Assembly: GCA_024349245.1 (NCBI GenBank)
Contig: JALDNG010000006.1
Coordinates: 7,799,121-7,863,120, forward strand
From: Neodontobutis hainanensis
Lineage: Eukaryota; Chordata; Actinopteri; Gobiiformes; Odontobutidae
Direction of reading: 5' to 3'
DNA: 64,000 bases
Shown: positions 12,667 through 26,200 of the stretch, one piece after another
How the letters are laid out: the number at the start of each line of letters is the position of its first letter
Numbering within the stretch: position 1 is the stretch's first letter
Notes under the pieces: generated by a model
The model's input: the letters and a program-made list of their open reading frames with translations, nothing else
What the model was told of the DNA's origin: nothing
Databases searched by the model: none
Position numbers and translations under genes: made by a program

Positions 12667-13426
12667 CTGTAGTTCCAAACACATCGAGTTGGGTCCGATT
12701 TTTCTTTTGGGTCGCCCAAAAAAATTAACTTTAAAAATATTTGTAAAAATCAATCTGCGTTTAATATAATTGGAGAACAGGTTCTAGTTGGATTTGAACA
12801 GGTTCCAGTTGAATTTGGATAGGTTCCAGGTGGATTTGAACAGGTTCCAGTTGGATTTAGACAGGTTCTAGTTGGATTTGGAGAGTGTTACAAAAATTGT
12901 ATATTATTGCTGAATGCTCTCAATCCTGGTCAAGTGCAAATGCTTATTCACATACACTTATGACTTAATGTCTTTAGCTGTATCTCCTATTGGCGCCAGG
13001 CTAATTCAAACAAGACAACTGTTCAGGGATACTGTTCTGTATGCTTTCAAGTGGGATTTTGACAGGTTCTAGTTGGATTTGGACAGGTTCTAGTTGGATT
13101 TGGACAGGTTCTAGTTGGATTTGGACAGGTTCTAGTTGGATTTAGACCAGTTCTAGTTGGATTTGGACAGGTTTTATTTGGATTAGGACAGGTTTCAGGT
13201 GGATTTGAACAGGTTCCAGTTGGATTTGGATCAGGTTCTAGTTGGATTTGGACATGTTCTAGTTGGATTTGGGCAGGTTCTTGTAGAATTTAGACCGGTT
13301 TTAGTTGGCTTTGGACAGCAAACCAAATGACCAAAATGACTCTAAAACAGTCCGAGGAGAACTGGGTCACCAATCATCCGTTCTTTTGAAATATGGGTCC
13401 CCTGAACAAAAGCTTAGGAAACACTG
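12667..13426. mobile_element. hAT-like non-autonomous element carrying a minisatellite
   Basis: The ends (CTGTAGTTCCAAAC and GGAAACACTG) are imperfect inverted repeats of the CAGTGGTTCCCAA type. Flanking 8-mers, gtgtgaag and gtgtaggg, match at 5 of 8 positions, as expected for an old hAT duplication. The 3' part, including GAAATATGGGTCCCCT, is shared with the copy at 15528-15967. No transposase is encoded. The middle holds the 21-bp repeat array. Confidence 0.62.
12772..13318. repeat. 21-bp minisatellite, unit GGACAGGTTCTAGTTGGATTT
   Basis: About 5 units lie at 12775-12880 and about 14 units at 13050-13318, each diverged by a few bases. A unique stretch (about 12890-13045) separates the two blocks. 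It lies inside the hAT-like element. The related element at 15.5 kb has only two or three degenerate units (near 15633-15680), so the array expanded after insertion or in one source copy. Confidence 0.85.
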
Positions 13427-15527
13427 GTGTAGGGAATAATTTATTAATGAGTAAATATATTTCAAAGACCCCCTTTCACACAAAGTACGTGACTTTCCCT
13501 TTAACAGATCAGAAATTAAAATTGCAAATGATAGTAATGGCCTTAATTTCCACAGTCCTATTGTTGTTTAGAAAGCTCATTTTCTGCATGTTTCTACTTC
13601 AAACTCTGAAAATATATTTTACATTATAAGAGGAGGGTCAAAAAGTCCTCAGACAGATTAGCTTTCTCTGTGATCTTGGGAGCAGGTGTCACCAATGCAC
13701 ATAATAACCAGACCGACTGCTGTTCCTTTGTATCATGTGGCTACCTAAATCATTCTAAATAAGATAGATGACAAGGATAAAGCAAATCATAATCACCGTT
13801 TTGCACAATAGAACATAATAGTCTGACTAGAAACGGGGACAACACACAGAGCACCTCTTTTTTTCTCTCTTGCCCTGAGCGCCGTACCTTGTCGAGAGCA
13901 ATTAAAATGAGAGGATTCAATTTTGTCAAACACCAGGAACCTCAGATAAATCTAGTATCTCATTTTCCAGCGGAGGACACTCCCCTGTGTTTCGGCCCTA
14001 TCATATTTGTTATTTAAAAAACAGCTGGTGACTGACAGAGTTGGTTAAAAAACTCCCTTCCCCCCAGATGATTGTAATCCAAGTCATTTCAGTGTGACAC
14101 CCAGGGGTGCAGCAGTGGGAGAGGCCGGGCATATAGGATGGTTGGCATTGGGAAGGGAATTTAGACAGAACAGGGGGGGGGGGGAACAAGACAGCACGTC
14201 ACTGCGTGGTTTCCATGTGGGAGCAATCCACTTACTTGAACTGATAAAGATTTAATTAACACAAGACTCTGCAATTACTCCATAATTAAAGTCATTTGTC
14301 CCCTTGTTTGGATGAGTAGGCAGGACGCCACATGTGCCTCGGTAAGATGAGAGGCAGAGGGCATCAAGGACTCAACAAGGTAGACTTTGCCCCAATTTAA
14401 TGCTTGATTTTTCTAAACCTATTTCCTCGTTGCGTGTTGTAATAAAATATTTGTACCAGCTCCTCTTTAGCCTGTGTTTATTTGCCTTTTATTTGACAAC
14501 TCATTTGCTATTCATGGAGAAAGTAATAAGCTGAGTAGGCTGAGTACAAAGTATCATCAAGAGCCACATGAAATAGTAAATAGGCCCGATATAATCATAA
14601 TCCTCTTCAAACTCAACTGCGTACAGCTAGAAATGTGGAACATGACTTGCACGGAAGCTTGGCGAATGCAGAGAAGGGGCAAAAAATATGAAAGTGAATG
14701 TCCTGTCTGTGGGCTTCGACCTTCGAGTTAAATAAAAGGTGGAGCTAAATGAAGTCAAGCACAAGGATAAAAATGACTTAAGACAGAAATAGTGAGAAAT
14801 GAAGAGCACAGTCCAAAATGTGCCATCCCATTATAACAGTCCAATTTGCCTGAAGATGAAAAGCACTGCCAAGTTTACTCTTATACTAAACAGGGACAGT
14901 GCGTGTTATTTTTGAGAGCTTGTATCTGTTAGCGGATACAGGAGAGGGGAAGAGTACTATCTCTTATTTACAGATGTTGATCTGCATATAATTTGCCTCA
15001 GTTGCATGCTGGGTAATTGAGGTAAATATCACAGGCTCCAACTTCGCAGCAAAGGTGTCCTGCTGATAGCTTGGCACACTGCCTGCAGCCACCTGTGGCA
15101 TTTTACATGTAGGTCGCAGGGGACACAGGACACAAAGGAATAAAGTGGAGCTCAGAGGCTTCAGGACTGCCAGAGGAGTGTGGTGGAAGGTCACATCAGC
15201 CTGCCATCAACTGTTGGAGCAGTGTAGTTTTGAGGTTAAAAGGTGCTACATTTAATAATACCAGCAGATAACAGTATTAAATGTAGTTTGACAACGCATC
15301 AACCCAGCATGTTGTAAAACTCTGAAGTAACAATTAACTCTGGCATTTACAGACCTTTGAAGGGAATATGAGTCTGTTCACACTATTGTCAAGAAACCTT
15401 CTATTGCATTTGAGGGTGAAGCCATCTTTAGCAGACAACACTGACAAGATTGTTATATTCGAGGATATTAGCTTGTCGCAGCTGCTTGGGGCGTGATTTA
15501 TTACATTGACCTATTAGGCATCTACAT

Positions 15528-15967
15528 CTGTGGTTCGCAAACATTGGATCAGGAACCAAAGATGGGACAAGGGAGATTTTATTTTGGTCGGCAAAAAAAT
15601 CTGTAATTATTTTATTTTTATATTTTTTTAGATAGGTTTTATCAGGTTTTAGTTGGAAACCAAATAGGTTTTGGGTGGATTTATAATAATAATTAGTTAA
15701 TCCTAATTCAAATCCCCTCCAAAAAAAAAATAAAAACAAAAAAGTCAGAAATAATACTATGCAAAAAATAATTGAAAGCAGACCAAAAAAAAGTACTATT
15801 AATAAATATATATATGGCTTTAACTCAATTAAATGCCATTTAGAAAACTAAGAGAAAAATATCCAAAACACAAAATGACACTAAAACAAAACCAAAGAGA
15901 TTTGGGTCATGAATCATTTGATCTTTTGAAATATGGGTCCCCTAAAAAAAAAGGTTGGGAACCACTG
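15528..15967. mobile_element. hAT-like non-autonomous element, short copy
   Basis: The ends CTGTGGTTCGCAAAC and GTTGGGAACCACTG are inverted repeats. Flanking 8-mers atctacat and ggctacat match at 6 of 8, consistent with a target-site duplication. The body is AT-rich without coding capacity, and its right half is homologous to 13320-13426. Confidence 0.68.
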
Positions 15968-17469
15968 GGCTACATCATGTATATCTGTTGGACATTGGTA
16001 ACCATGGACACACAGACTCCACACAGTAAAGCCTTACCCTGCCCGAGCAGAAATCAATCCCATCAGTGTACAACCCCAGGATATGTCAAGTAAAGTTCCA
16101 TAGTGTTGCTCTAACCTAACACCACTACATATAGTAGAAAGAGTTTAGATCAGTCCACATCATAGTTTCTCAGTGCAACGGTAAATAAGTATTATTAACA
16201 AATTTGAAGCTCATGAATTAATCCTGGGGAAATTAAATAGTGTGGACGTGAAAAGTGTTTCCTGTTAAAAGTTAATTAAGATCAGCAAGGTGACGAGTGA
16301 CGTGCACCCGTAAAGCATGCGAACCTTAAATTCCCACGTATGGGAATAAAGTAAAAAGAAAAAGAAAAATTTTGTATCATTTTACGTTATTTGCATAACC
16401 CTGCCCTGATTAAGGCAGGGGAGCCACCGAGTGATCTACAAATTAGCATGCTGTCACCTTCAGTGTCTCTTCTGTCATTCAGGAAAACGGGCGAGTGTGC
16501 AGACGTATGAACTCATCTCACATCTACTGCAGAAATGTTAATTAGGAAGCATGGCATCCCACAGCTCCATTCCTCCTCCGAGTGCCCAACTGACATGTTA
16601 TGTATTTAAATCCCTTTCATGTGCCTGAATTATAGAGGGAGATGAAGTCACATGTGAATGATAGGAAATGCCATCATCACAATATTTTGCATCCACAATT
16701 TAAATAAAAGCTAGATAATGAATAAAATGTGATGTAGAAAAAAAATAATCAAAATAAAAAATAAGACAAAGTCATATGGAATAAAGCTGAGAAGAATCAA
16801 CACATGATTAATTTTAAATACAGTATATGCACCATATGACTGTAGATACATCAGGTTTGAGTCTAACGGCACATATAGAGGGCTGTATGTGTGTGTCAAT
16901 TTAATTAATTTGTTGTGCTTGTTTTAGATGTATTTACAGTGTTTTTATAAAGACGTTTTTATAATTAACATCAAACTTGCATTACAACCCAGCACTGCCA
17001 CAGGCGGACGATTTGTGGGCTTTATGCCAACACTTCTATTGTTGAGGAAGTAGTGCCCCCCTGTGGCCTCTGGAGAAACACCACAGTACAGAAGGAGAAA
17101 CCTTCTAGTAGTACTTCACACAGTGATGGGAAGATAGAACTTTGAAACGTTTCTTATCTCATAGTGTTTAATAGATGTATTAAAAAACTGGGAGCCATTT
17201 TCTTTTGAAAAGATCGTTGGGAAATGCTCATATAAAAAGGAATGATGAAAGACATGTGTAAGAGTGTGATTAAACATTACTGCTATGACGCTTTCACAGC
17301 TGACATCTGGAGTTCAAAGGCAGTTTCTATACAGGAAGGAACAAAACACATACCCTTTTTAATTTAATGACCACACTCTTCCTGAGACATACCTACATTT
17401 GAAGTGTAAGTGCCAGATGTTTGGCAAAGCCTTAAATCAGAGCAACAACTCGGTGTATGCTTTTAAAAA

Positions 17470-19657
17470 TATTTTATTTCTTTGCAAAGGAGGCATTGGG
17501 AGCATCAGTGCGTTCTATGGCTTGAGTACAGAGTTCCTGTAGGAAACAAAAATCATAGAACAAGCCCTTGGGTGAACTGAGGGACCCACCCATGTTTACC
17601 AAAGAGGAATGTTTGAGGCAGCCACTCCGCAGCTGTTACTGAACACACTCTTAAGCAACAGCACAGTGTCTGGGCACAAAGTGTTAGAAGGAATGCTACT
17701 GTACAGTTTGTGGCTTTGTACTTGACCCTGCATGGCAGTTACAAAAAAAATCTTATTCAGAAAAGCTCTGCACAGTGTGAAGCGCAACTCTTAGAACTGA
17801 AAAAAATAAAAAAATAAACTCCAGCCCAGTAATGTATCCTTTTGTCATCTGATGTTTGTACCCTTTATCCTCAGGCCCCTTGGCAATACATCACAACGTT
17901 ACAATTATTAATGCAACCTGGAAGAATTTTGGATCACAAATAAGCTTCCACATTAACATATTAATGCTTGCTATAGAATTGAATAAACTCCTGGCAGAAA
18001 AGTAAACCTTCCTCCACCCTTCGTATGGACAGTCTGCTGTGTTAGTCTCATCGAAGATTTGAGGCAAAAATTTGTCCCAGATTCTGAATTTGAAGACTTT
18101 GAATTCATCCGTTTTCCTGGACAACTCGACTCATCCTCACACAATAGAATCTACCAATCTTGGCACTGCATGTGATATTATTATTCCCATGAAGCTGGGT
18201 TGTGCATCTTTACAGCCTTGACTGTAATCCAGAGCTGTCAACATTCCACTATAGCAGCAGTTTGGGTTGAGGATTGTTTACAGAAACACTTTGGATTGGA
18301 GAAAGTGGATGTTACATCTTCTATGTGAAGAGGAAACAGCTCCTTCTCATATTTGGTATAATCTCTGGATGCTGGTGAGACAGTGCCCAGGTTTGACAGT
18401 GTACAAATCATTGGATCAGCCCCAGTGTGGGATAAAGCTAACAACAGTGCAGATACAATACAGTACGTGTGTATGGGACACAGAACAGGCTACTTATCGG
18501 GTCAAGAAGCAGGTGGGGTTTTTGTATATCGTAAAACAGTCCCATTGTTCACTGGAAGTAGGCCACATTTTACTAGCAAAATATTATAAAGATGGTGTTG
18601 AGAATGGGTAGAGCACCACCTGTGGCAAGAAATTGCTGCATTTCAGTTCATTCATTGTGAAGCCCTGCATGTGACATGTTTCTTTGCTGGGTTCTGTCTT
18701 TGTGATGGATGAGAGCATAGATTGATGTGAAATGACGCAGGGTGCCCACTCAAACCCACCCACACACACACACACACACACTCATTCACACATTGTTTAT
18801 GCAGAAAAATATATATTAACATTTGCATTACAAAACAGTACAAGGGCCTTAGTGTAGTAAAATAACTCTTTTGTCTGGTAGAAATGTTGAGAAGAATCTA
18901 TGTAGGATCCTTGCATCATCTGTATGCAATTATAACAGCCTTTGCCTTCAACAAAATATCTCCTTAATCTTTGAAAATATTCCCAAAGTTCATTGGGATT
19001 TGAGGCACTGGTTAAAATCTCTGTACGTAAAAACCCTCCTTGTTCAGCGTGAGGAAGCCGTCTCTGGGTATGTTCTATTTATGAAAGGGATACGGCAAAG
19101 AGGCCTATAAGAGTGACTGAAGCCCTTAGAGTCTCTTGATTTTTGTCACAGCCAACAGTCCAGCTGTCTGGCGCTATATAAACTTACTAGTGTCACACCG
19201 AGAAGGAACTTGACTATAAAGATCTTGGCCACTTTTTTTTCCCCACCCTCAACAAACCAGAACTACACCTGCTCACCACAACTTTAATCTTGCAGCCTTT
19301 GATTGAAAACCAGCAGTCAGTGTAGTTTAACCAGCACAACACAGAAGCCTTGTGCCCAGCAATTGCTTGGCAGGACTGCTGAAACAGTATTTCATTTTCA
19401 ATGAGCCAGGGATCTGTGGTCCAGTGTACTCCACATCTCTGAATCCCACAGAGGCCATCCAAACATCCACAAGAAGCCCATAACAATCCATAATGGCTCT
19501 GTTGTGCACAATCCACAGTATATGACCAGAACTTTTAGACATACTCCTTTTCCACATCCGGTTTACACAAACAAAAGAAAGCACAAAATATTTTTAAAAG
19601 TTTCACAGCATGTTGGCACTTGTGTCTAATCATCTGGCCAGAGCAGGGCCCTTATGC
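17470..19657 (-). other. peli2 3'UTR (probable extent)
   Basis: This is the sequence downstream of the peli2 stop codon on the minus strand. An AATAAA signal at 17473-17478 (read on minus) is a reasonable end. A CA microsatellite lies at about 18762-18781. PELI2 genes are known for long 3'UTRs. The exact poly(A) site is a guess. Confidence 0.45.
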
Positions 19658-20236
19658 TCAGTCCACGGGGCCCTGGAAGATTAGCTTGGAACAGCCTTGA
19701 GGGAGGCTGAGCTGGGTGGCACAGAAGGGACAGGCTGCATGGAAGGCATGAGTGCCATGAGGCAGAGGGATTTCAGACCAGTACTTGACAGACTTCTCTG
19801 AGCACACGTGTCCACAAGGCACAAAGGCGTGTGTGGGCGCTCCTGTGTCCACGTAGAACGCCGGCTCACAGCCCAACCACAGCGGCACATAAGGGCCCAC
19901 CACACGGCACATAGGACACTCTCGCTGAGCATTGGCCTCCTGCTCCGAACGGTGGCCCCAGTTGTGGTAGCCGTGCACGTGACCACACGCCAAGTAAACC
20001 CACGGCTGCTTGTCCTCCAGAGAGGAGAGGGCACGGCTGCGTTGCATGCTGGGAAAAGCAAGGGTGTTGAGACCAACAGGGCACTGGGGTCGCGCAGCAT
20101 TGATCTCTTGTCTTAAAGCTTCTAAATGTTTCTGGGTAGGAGTGTGAAAAAGGCCCTCTGCTGTACGCCACAGTAATGTGGCTCCACAGAGATCCACAAG
20201 GGAGCCATCCTGCAGGACATTACTCTCATGCTCGAC
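19658..20236 (-). CDS. peli2: peli2 terminal coding exon, RING-like domain
   Basis: 579 nt beginning VEHESNVLQDGSLVDLCGAT and ending at a TGA (19660-19658). It encodes the end of the FHA-like region and the entire zinc-binding RING-like ligase domain. The acceptor is CTGCAG. The SMQRSRALSSLEDKQPWVYL linker is the least conserved part of the exon. Confidence 0.95.
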   Translation of the reverse strand, partial: VEHESNVLQDGSLVDLCGATLLWRTAEGLFHTPTQKHLEALRQEINAARPQCPVGLNTLAFPSMQRSRALSSLEDKQPWVYLACGHVHGYHNWGHRSEQEANAQRECPMCRVVGPYVPLWLGCEPAFYVDTGAPTHAFVPCGHVCSEKSVKYWSEIPLPHGTHAFHAACPFCATQLSLPQGCSKLIFQGPVD

Positions 20237-23200
20237 CTGCAGAGGGGTGGAGTAGACACACATCAGATCTCAAAGCAAACAAAACTCAAAGCACTAATAC
20301 TGAGAAAATATTTCTTCAAAGCTACCAACCAGTTTGCCAGGGGTCTGGGCTGAGCGAGTTTCCCTCAGAGTATAAACATCACCACAAACTGAGATTTCTC
20401 TCCAAACACCTGGCTTGGAGTCTTCCATGAAACCACCCCTTGGATGCATTACCAACACACCATTGGTTGTCAGTCCATCCATATGACCATCAGGGTTCTT
20501 CCATTTTGCAGCCTTTTCCTTTGAGACGCAGACAAGACAGATTTAAAAATTGATAAGCAAACACTTTTCAGTCAAACAACAGGATATGTTTATGAGACTA
20601 GGGTATACAGAATTAAAGATACTGCTGTATGATTGTGCAATGGCTGCCTAGTAATTACCCCGAGGAAGATGTTTTTTGAAGTGTCAAATCCGGCTGCATA
20701 GATGCGTGCAGTAAAAGGAGGGTTGCGCTCACAGACAACGCGGCAGGCAAAGCGGGAGATGGTGCTCTGAGTGATAGGTGTCTCTTCGCCCTCTTGGCTT
20801 CCCGCAATTGTGTCGGTCACCACAAAGTCTATGGGGCTCTCAGTGGAACGCCCAATCTGTGAAACAAGTAATTACACAACAATCAACAGGATAGTTTATC
20901 ATACTCTCAAAGCTCCATTAATGCAGATGTTTTCTTTTTCATTTATATTGTTTTACTGCAGCAGTTTAATTAATCTTTTGGAAAACATGCAGCTGTGTGG
21001 TTTCAGTGTGGGCTGTACATCACTGAAATAAATGCAGAATGTTACACCATTGTTTTAAATGTCCAACACTTGAATACATCAACAGTTGAACAATGCCTGG
21101 CATTTCTTCCCTTTTCTATTTAAAATGTCAGATTTCTTAACAACTTCCCCCTTTTTAGTGATGTCTGAGTAAAACAAATGTGGGACACTACTTACAGAAA
21201 GAATACCATTCTGCTGCAACAGTACAAGCATCTGATAAACACTTCAGAGTTCACAGGACAATGTATAGTCTCCGATTATAGAATGAGAGTGACTTTACCT
21301 GAAACATGTCTGTGTCTTTGTCATGGCTATACTCCACAACTACTGTCTGGTTCCTGGACAGTGTGTAGGAGATGCTGTGCTGGCCTTTACTGTTCACCGC
21401 CTGAAAGGAACAAAAAAACAACTTCAGAAGACACTCAAACACAAAGAACCAAATAGAATACTATTATCACTCCGATCTGAGAACAGTTCACAAGCAGGAA
21501 ACAACTACCAAATGTCTGCATCGCAGCTGAGGTTAAATTAAAGCTCAGAGTACGCTGTGCCTCGCTATTATATTTTACTTGATGCAATGAGTCATTCCGC
21601 TTATAGTGCTTGTTGGAAAATGTATCTTTTCAATCATGCATTTAAGAAGGACTGTCACAACTCAGAAGGAACTGATGACAAAGGAAGTGTAAAGTAACAC
21701 TCCTATCACAGTAACCATAAAGTTAACACAGACCTGTCTCTGAGCTAAAATTCCCAATTTAGTCTGTGTGTGTCTGTGTGTGGAGGGAGGGGAGTATCCA
21801 CTCGGGTCCCACTGCCATCAACACTTTACCACATGCTATTAACAGCTCACGCTAATCTGTGAATTCCATTACCCGAACAACCCCCAGCCCCCGTACCACG
21901 TGCAAGAGAAAAAGAGCAAAAGTGGGTCATGGAGCGCATCACGCTCCGCTGTAACCTCAGAGACAGACGGGGACAAAAGTCATAGTCACACGCAGTCCTG
22001 TCCCGACCACACTGCCACAGACAAATGGCCCTCCACCTGTTCCTTCCTCAAAACACACACACACACAAAAACAGCTCCTCGTTGGGTTACACTGGTAAAA
22101 ATATAAACACTGCCATGTGACGCCCCCTCCCCCCAAAGGAGAGCCAACGCAAACAAACCAACAAATACAGTAATGGAGATTAAGTGGGGATATCAGTGAA
22201 GGGAAGGCTGGCGGCAGCAGGGGAGTTCTTCATTATCGGATGAATGAATGCATGAATGCAAGTGTGCCGCGACACGTGAGCATTTTTTTTCCTCGCAGCT
22301 TCTGAGCCATTCAGAGTTCACTGATATCAGACAAACTGTGAGGGAGCAAAGGTGGCAAATGATAATACGATCAAAAGACAACTCGTCTCAAATCACCGCC
22401 TTGTTTGTCTCTTAAGCAAAATATATTTTGGACTGTCTGAGCAACTAAGAGACGTTGTCCTGCTACAAACTTAGAACATTCTCAAAACGACCAAAGTAAA
22501 ACAAAGGGCAATGGGGTGACCATGGCAATTCCCATCTCTGAAAGAGTGACTAAAAAGAAACATTACATAACTGTAGATGGAGTAGTATCGGGCAAGCCGG
22601 ACATACTGTGTATAAAACAAGTTATTCTTCCATTTTTTTTTATCTTGGGAAGCCTTCAAAACAAACTCATAATGATTAACACGTGAACACAGTGTTCTTT
22701 CTGGTAAAAACTTTAAAGCGTAAAACAGGCATCTTGGTTCAGAGTAAAGATTAGATCTGATACACCATCAAACTAGCACATAACTCAAATATGGTTGTGT
22801 GTATATAAAAAAAGCCCTCTAACTGTGCAAAAAAAAGACACCATGAGAGTAACCTGAACCAAAGAGCCGTTGGCAAGAGAGCTTAACTCCTAACAAATGT
22901 CTGGAATATTGGCCTCCATGAGCTGCGGAGGTAAGCAGGTCCTCTGGCTTGTTTAGCACTTTTGCTTGGGAACCAAAGGCTGGAATGCAGGAGGGCAGAC
23001 ATGTTATACAGGACGGTGCAGTTTTTGGCAACCAGTGGAGAGCAAAGAAAAGCTTTGAGGCCCAACTGAGGGCTACAGTGATTGTACTGCAAATGTCAAC
23101 ATAACAGAAGCCAAAAATAATGTAAAAACTTTACTTCACATTTCAGGGTTTGTTGAAGTCCTGTTGTTTTTTTTTCTCTCACAAAGCTGTCAAGAGGAAT

Positions 23201-26200
23201 TTGCTTTGAAGAGATTCCAGTTGTAATGTGCTGACTTCAGAGACCCAAAGTGAAGATTTTAAGAGTACAAAATGTTCGTTCCCATTAGTGCTATTCAATA
23301 ATTCAACCAAGCTTTGTTCTGTACCTTGCTGGCCTGGGGCGTGTTGAGGATGTGCACAGTGCTGGGCTTAACACCATTGGCTTTGGTCCTCCTGTATAGA
23401 GCAAATCTGCTTTTCCGTCTACCCCGATCTCCGTTGGGCAAAGAGCCATTGTACCTGTCACAGAGAGGGGTGGGTTTAAGATTGACAGATAGATTTTAGA
23501 TATTTGGTTTTGTAGTTGTAAAGACATATCACACATTAAGTGTCTTTAAATGAACAACGGGTAATTGTGAAAACTGAAAAAGAGCTTTTCCATACATTAC
23601 AGCGCTGAAAATGCAATGCACCCATTTAGCTACCCAACTTTTATTACATAATGCACTCTGACAATAATTGATGAATTAATTAAGGCAGAAACGTGTGGCA
23701 ATTGTTTCATCTTTTCAGAAAACTCGTCAAAAAATAAATAAATAAATACACCACACAGCTACCAATATACACCTTTAAATTACACTCTTCATAACTCTGG
23801 GGGCTTCTGTCAATGCCTTTTCTCTCCTCCCTAACTCTGGGTTTGTCCTTGAGGGTGTCTCGTGAATGGAGAAGCCCTTTCCGGAAAGACTAGTGCTCTC
23901 TCTCCTTCCACCAGCTGGTTCCTACAGCTGGGACACCCCATGCTCTACAGCCATCCAACACACAGACCTTCTGTCACACTCATAACCACATTATGCTCTG
24001 ATGACACAGTGAACACCGATATCTGTGTAAGAGACTCAAGCATGAGAAACATCTACATACATTTAAAGTACAATATAATTAATAATAAGCACCTTTTCTT
24101 TATTTAAAATCAAACAGAACAGTGGTCTTGAGAACTTACTTCTGCTCCTCCCTACCTTCCCAACAAAGCTACTCCACCTGTCCAATGTCTCCACACGGCT
24201 GACCAGGCAAGAAAACACATGGTCCCGGTCAGTACATTGCAGGGCTGGCCTGTAGCACAAGCCACCTACAGAGAGTTAGCTATGGATGATCCAAGACACA
24301 CAACTACAAGTAATACACTGGTTCCAGGAGCGGAGTAAAAAATGTCACACAAGTGTTCAAAAAACTAAAAAAAAGTTCTGATGTCACGATGATGCATTTT
24401 AGCGTTAGCATATCTTAATATTACAATTAAGGGTCACTCATGCCATATACAGCTTTATTAGTCAACGTCATCACATTCAACTAACTCTGTATGATCCCTT
24501 TTCTTTTTGGCCTGTGCTGAACAGACCTCAGATTTACATGGCAACATGAGGCACAGGATTAGAGACTCTGGCATCCAGCGATTCTTCAGGGTTGCACTTA
24601 GGATCCAACAGCACCACCTCCTACCCCTGACACGTACACCAAGGGATGGTGTCTCCCCAGAATAAGGAGGAGAGAATTTATAACCCTCATTAACATTACA
24701 CAGAAGCAAAGAGGGCCTTAAATGGCTATCTACCCCGTTTCAAAACTTTAAAACATCACAACAAACTTTTTTATTTTGGCAGTACCTATAGGACTCAATT
24801 GTGTCATGTGTATATGATGAATCAGTCCAGGATGTCATCACACCAGCACTGTCAACACCCACAACATCAATAAAGAATACCCACTCTCCTTCTAATGATA
24901 AATAATGGATGTAAACAACAGCCCCCAGTACCAGTGTGCATCATTAAAGCCTTTCTATATTGTGTTCCTAAGAAATCTAAAAGCAATTAAAGCTCTATCA
25001 ATAGGCCCAGTCTCTGATCCACAATGGACAGAGGAAGCTGAGGAGAGGCAGAGACCGGGTCTGGTTCAATCCATCCTTTCATTTCCAGGATACCCACACA
25101 GCCAGTCCCCCCTTGCTGACCAGCTCCGAGCCAACCCTGGCTGGGCAGAGATGGGGTGCAGCCATGCAAGTAATAAAAGCCACACTGCTCATGGAAACAA
25201 AACAGTGAGGGAAGTGCTGCTCAAACAAAGCTTTGTTTCCGTGCTGCCAGCTATCCTGCCTTCCCTAGCTTTTATCTGAAGGGATGTGGTACCACTGCAG
25301 CTATTATCCACCTGTCACTGTTGATCTTAAATAGCTGCATCATTTCAAGATAAAACTCTTAAATATGCCTTAAACACTGATATGGCGCAGTCCTATTATA
25401 ACAGTGTGACCATTAGGAATGACGTGTGGCTTTTGGCTTATCCTGAACAAATCTACAACAGACGCTGTTTATAACACCGGCCCCAGCTTTTATTCAGGGG
25501 CAGGCCAGGACATGCAGCCTTTGAATTTGTAAAACAGACATGATGCTGCACATAAACCATGTCAAAAGTTAAAACTTACTTTGCATATACACCCACCTGC
25601 CTCCAACGTGATGTTAATAGAGCAGCGTTGCATTTTACATTTTAAAGTATTATTAGCAAATGCTGATGCACAGTCCCTCAGAGGTGTTTGCTGTGCATGT
25701 TAGGGTGTAGGTTTCATTTAGCCCTCCTACTGTCTGACCCACGCTACCCTTTTAAACAATGGGCCCCCACCTGACGATGTGAATAGCAGATTGTTATTCG
25801 ACCACTAAAGGTATTCAAAGAATGGGGGGTGATATCATAATGGAGTCTGTTGATGGCAACTTAAAGCAATTCGAAGACATAATGCAATTTAAATAATGTA
25901 TATTGAGCAACGTTTTTGTCTCACACATATTAAGTTGTGCAGACAGCTTTTGAAAAGGGAAGAACTGTGAGAGGGGGGGGCATCGCCACTTCCGAATTCC
26001 ATGAACTCCACCAATCCAGACTATGAAAAGGGCGAAGTGGTCAGAGAGCTGCTGAGCACGGGATTCGTTTTGCTTCTTACGTTTCAAATTGCTCGTGAAA
26101 GTACGCTTTAGGACAACGGTATGTTTGAGCGACACTCGGAACGTTTTGAGAGTTTCCGAGGCCCAAAAAAAAAAAAAAAAGACTGAATCAAACAACGTCA

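Larger units (their letters stand above)
10111..17469. other. tmem260-peli2 spacer, gene-poor
   Basis: No coding exon with splice context and homology was found. It contains a SINE (10412-10610), a Rex3 3' fragment (12280-12490), two related hAT-like elements (12667-13426 and 15528-15967) and a G run near 14177. Unique blocks such as 13880-14330 and 16240-16640 carry TAATTAA-type motifs and could be regulatory, but conservation cannot be judged here. Confidence 0.5.

Noticed and set aside
12775..13318. CRISPR-like regular repeats
   Set aside because: The units are contiguous with no spacers, diverged and within a mobile element in a vertebrate genome; it is a minisatellite.
14175..14186. Poly-G run as a G-quadruplex
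   Set aside because: It is a single uninterrupted G tract without the further G-runs needed nearby.
19681..20171. Overlapping frames of 100-140 codons over the last peli2 exon, both strands
   Set aside because: They are frame shadows of the conserved Pellino exon.
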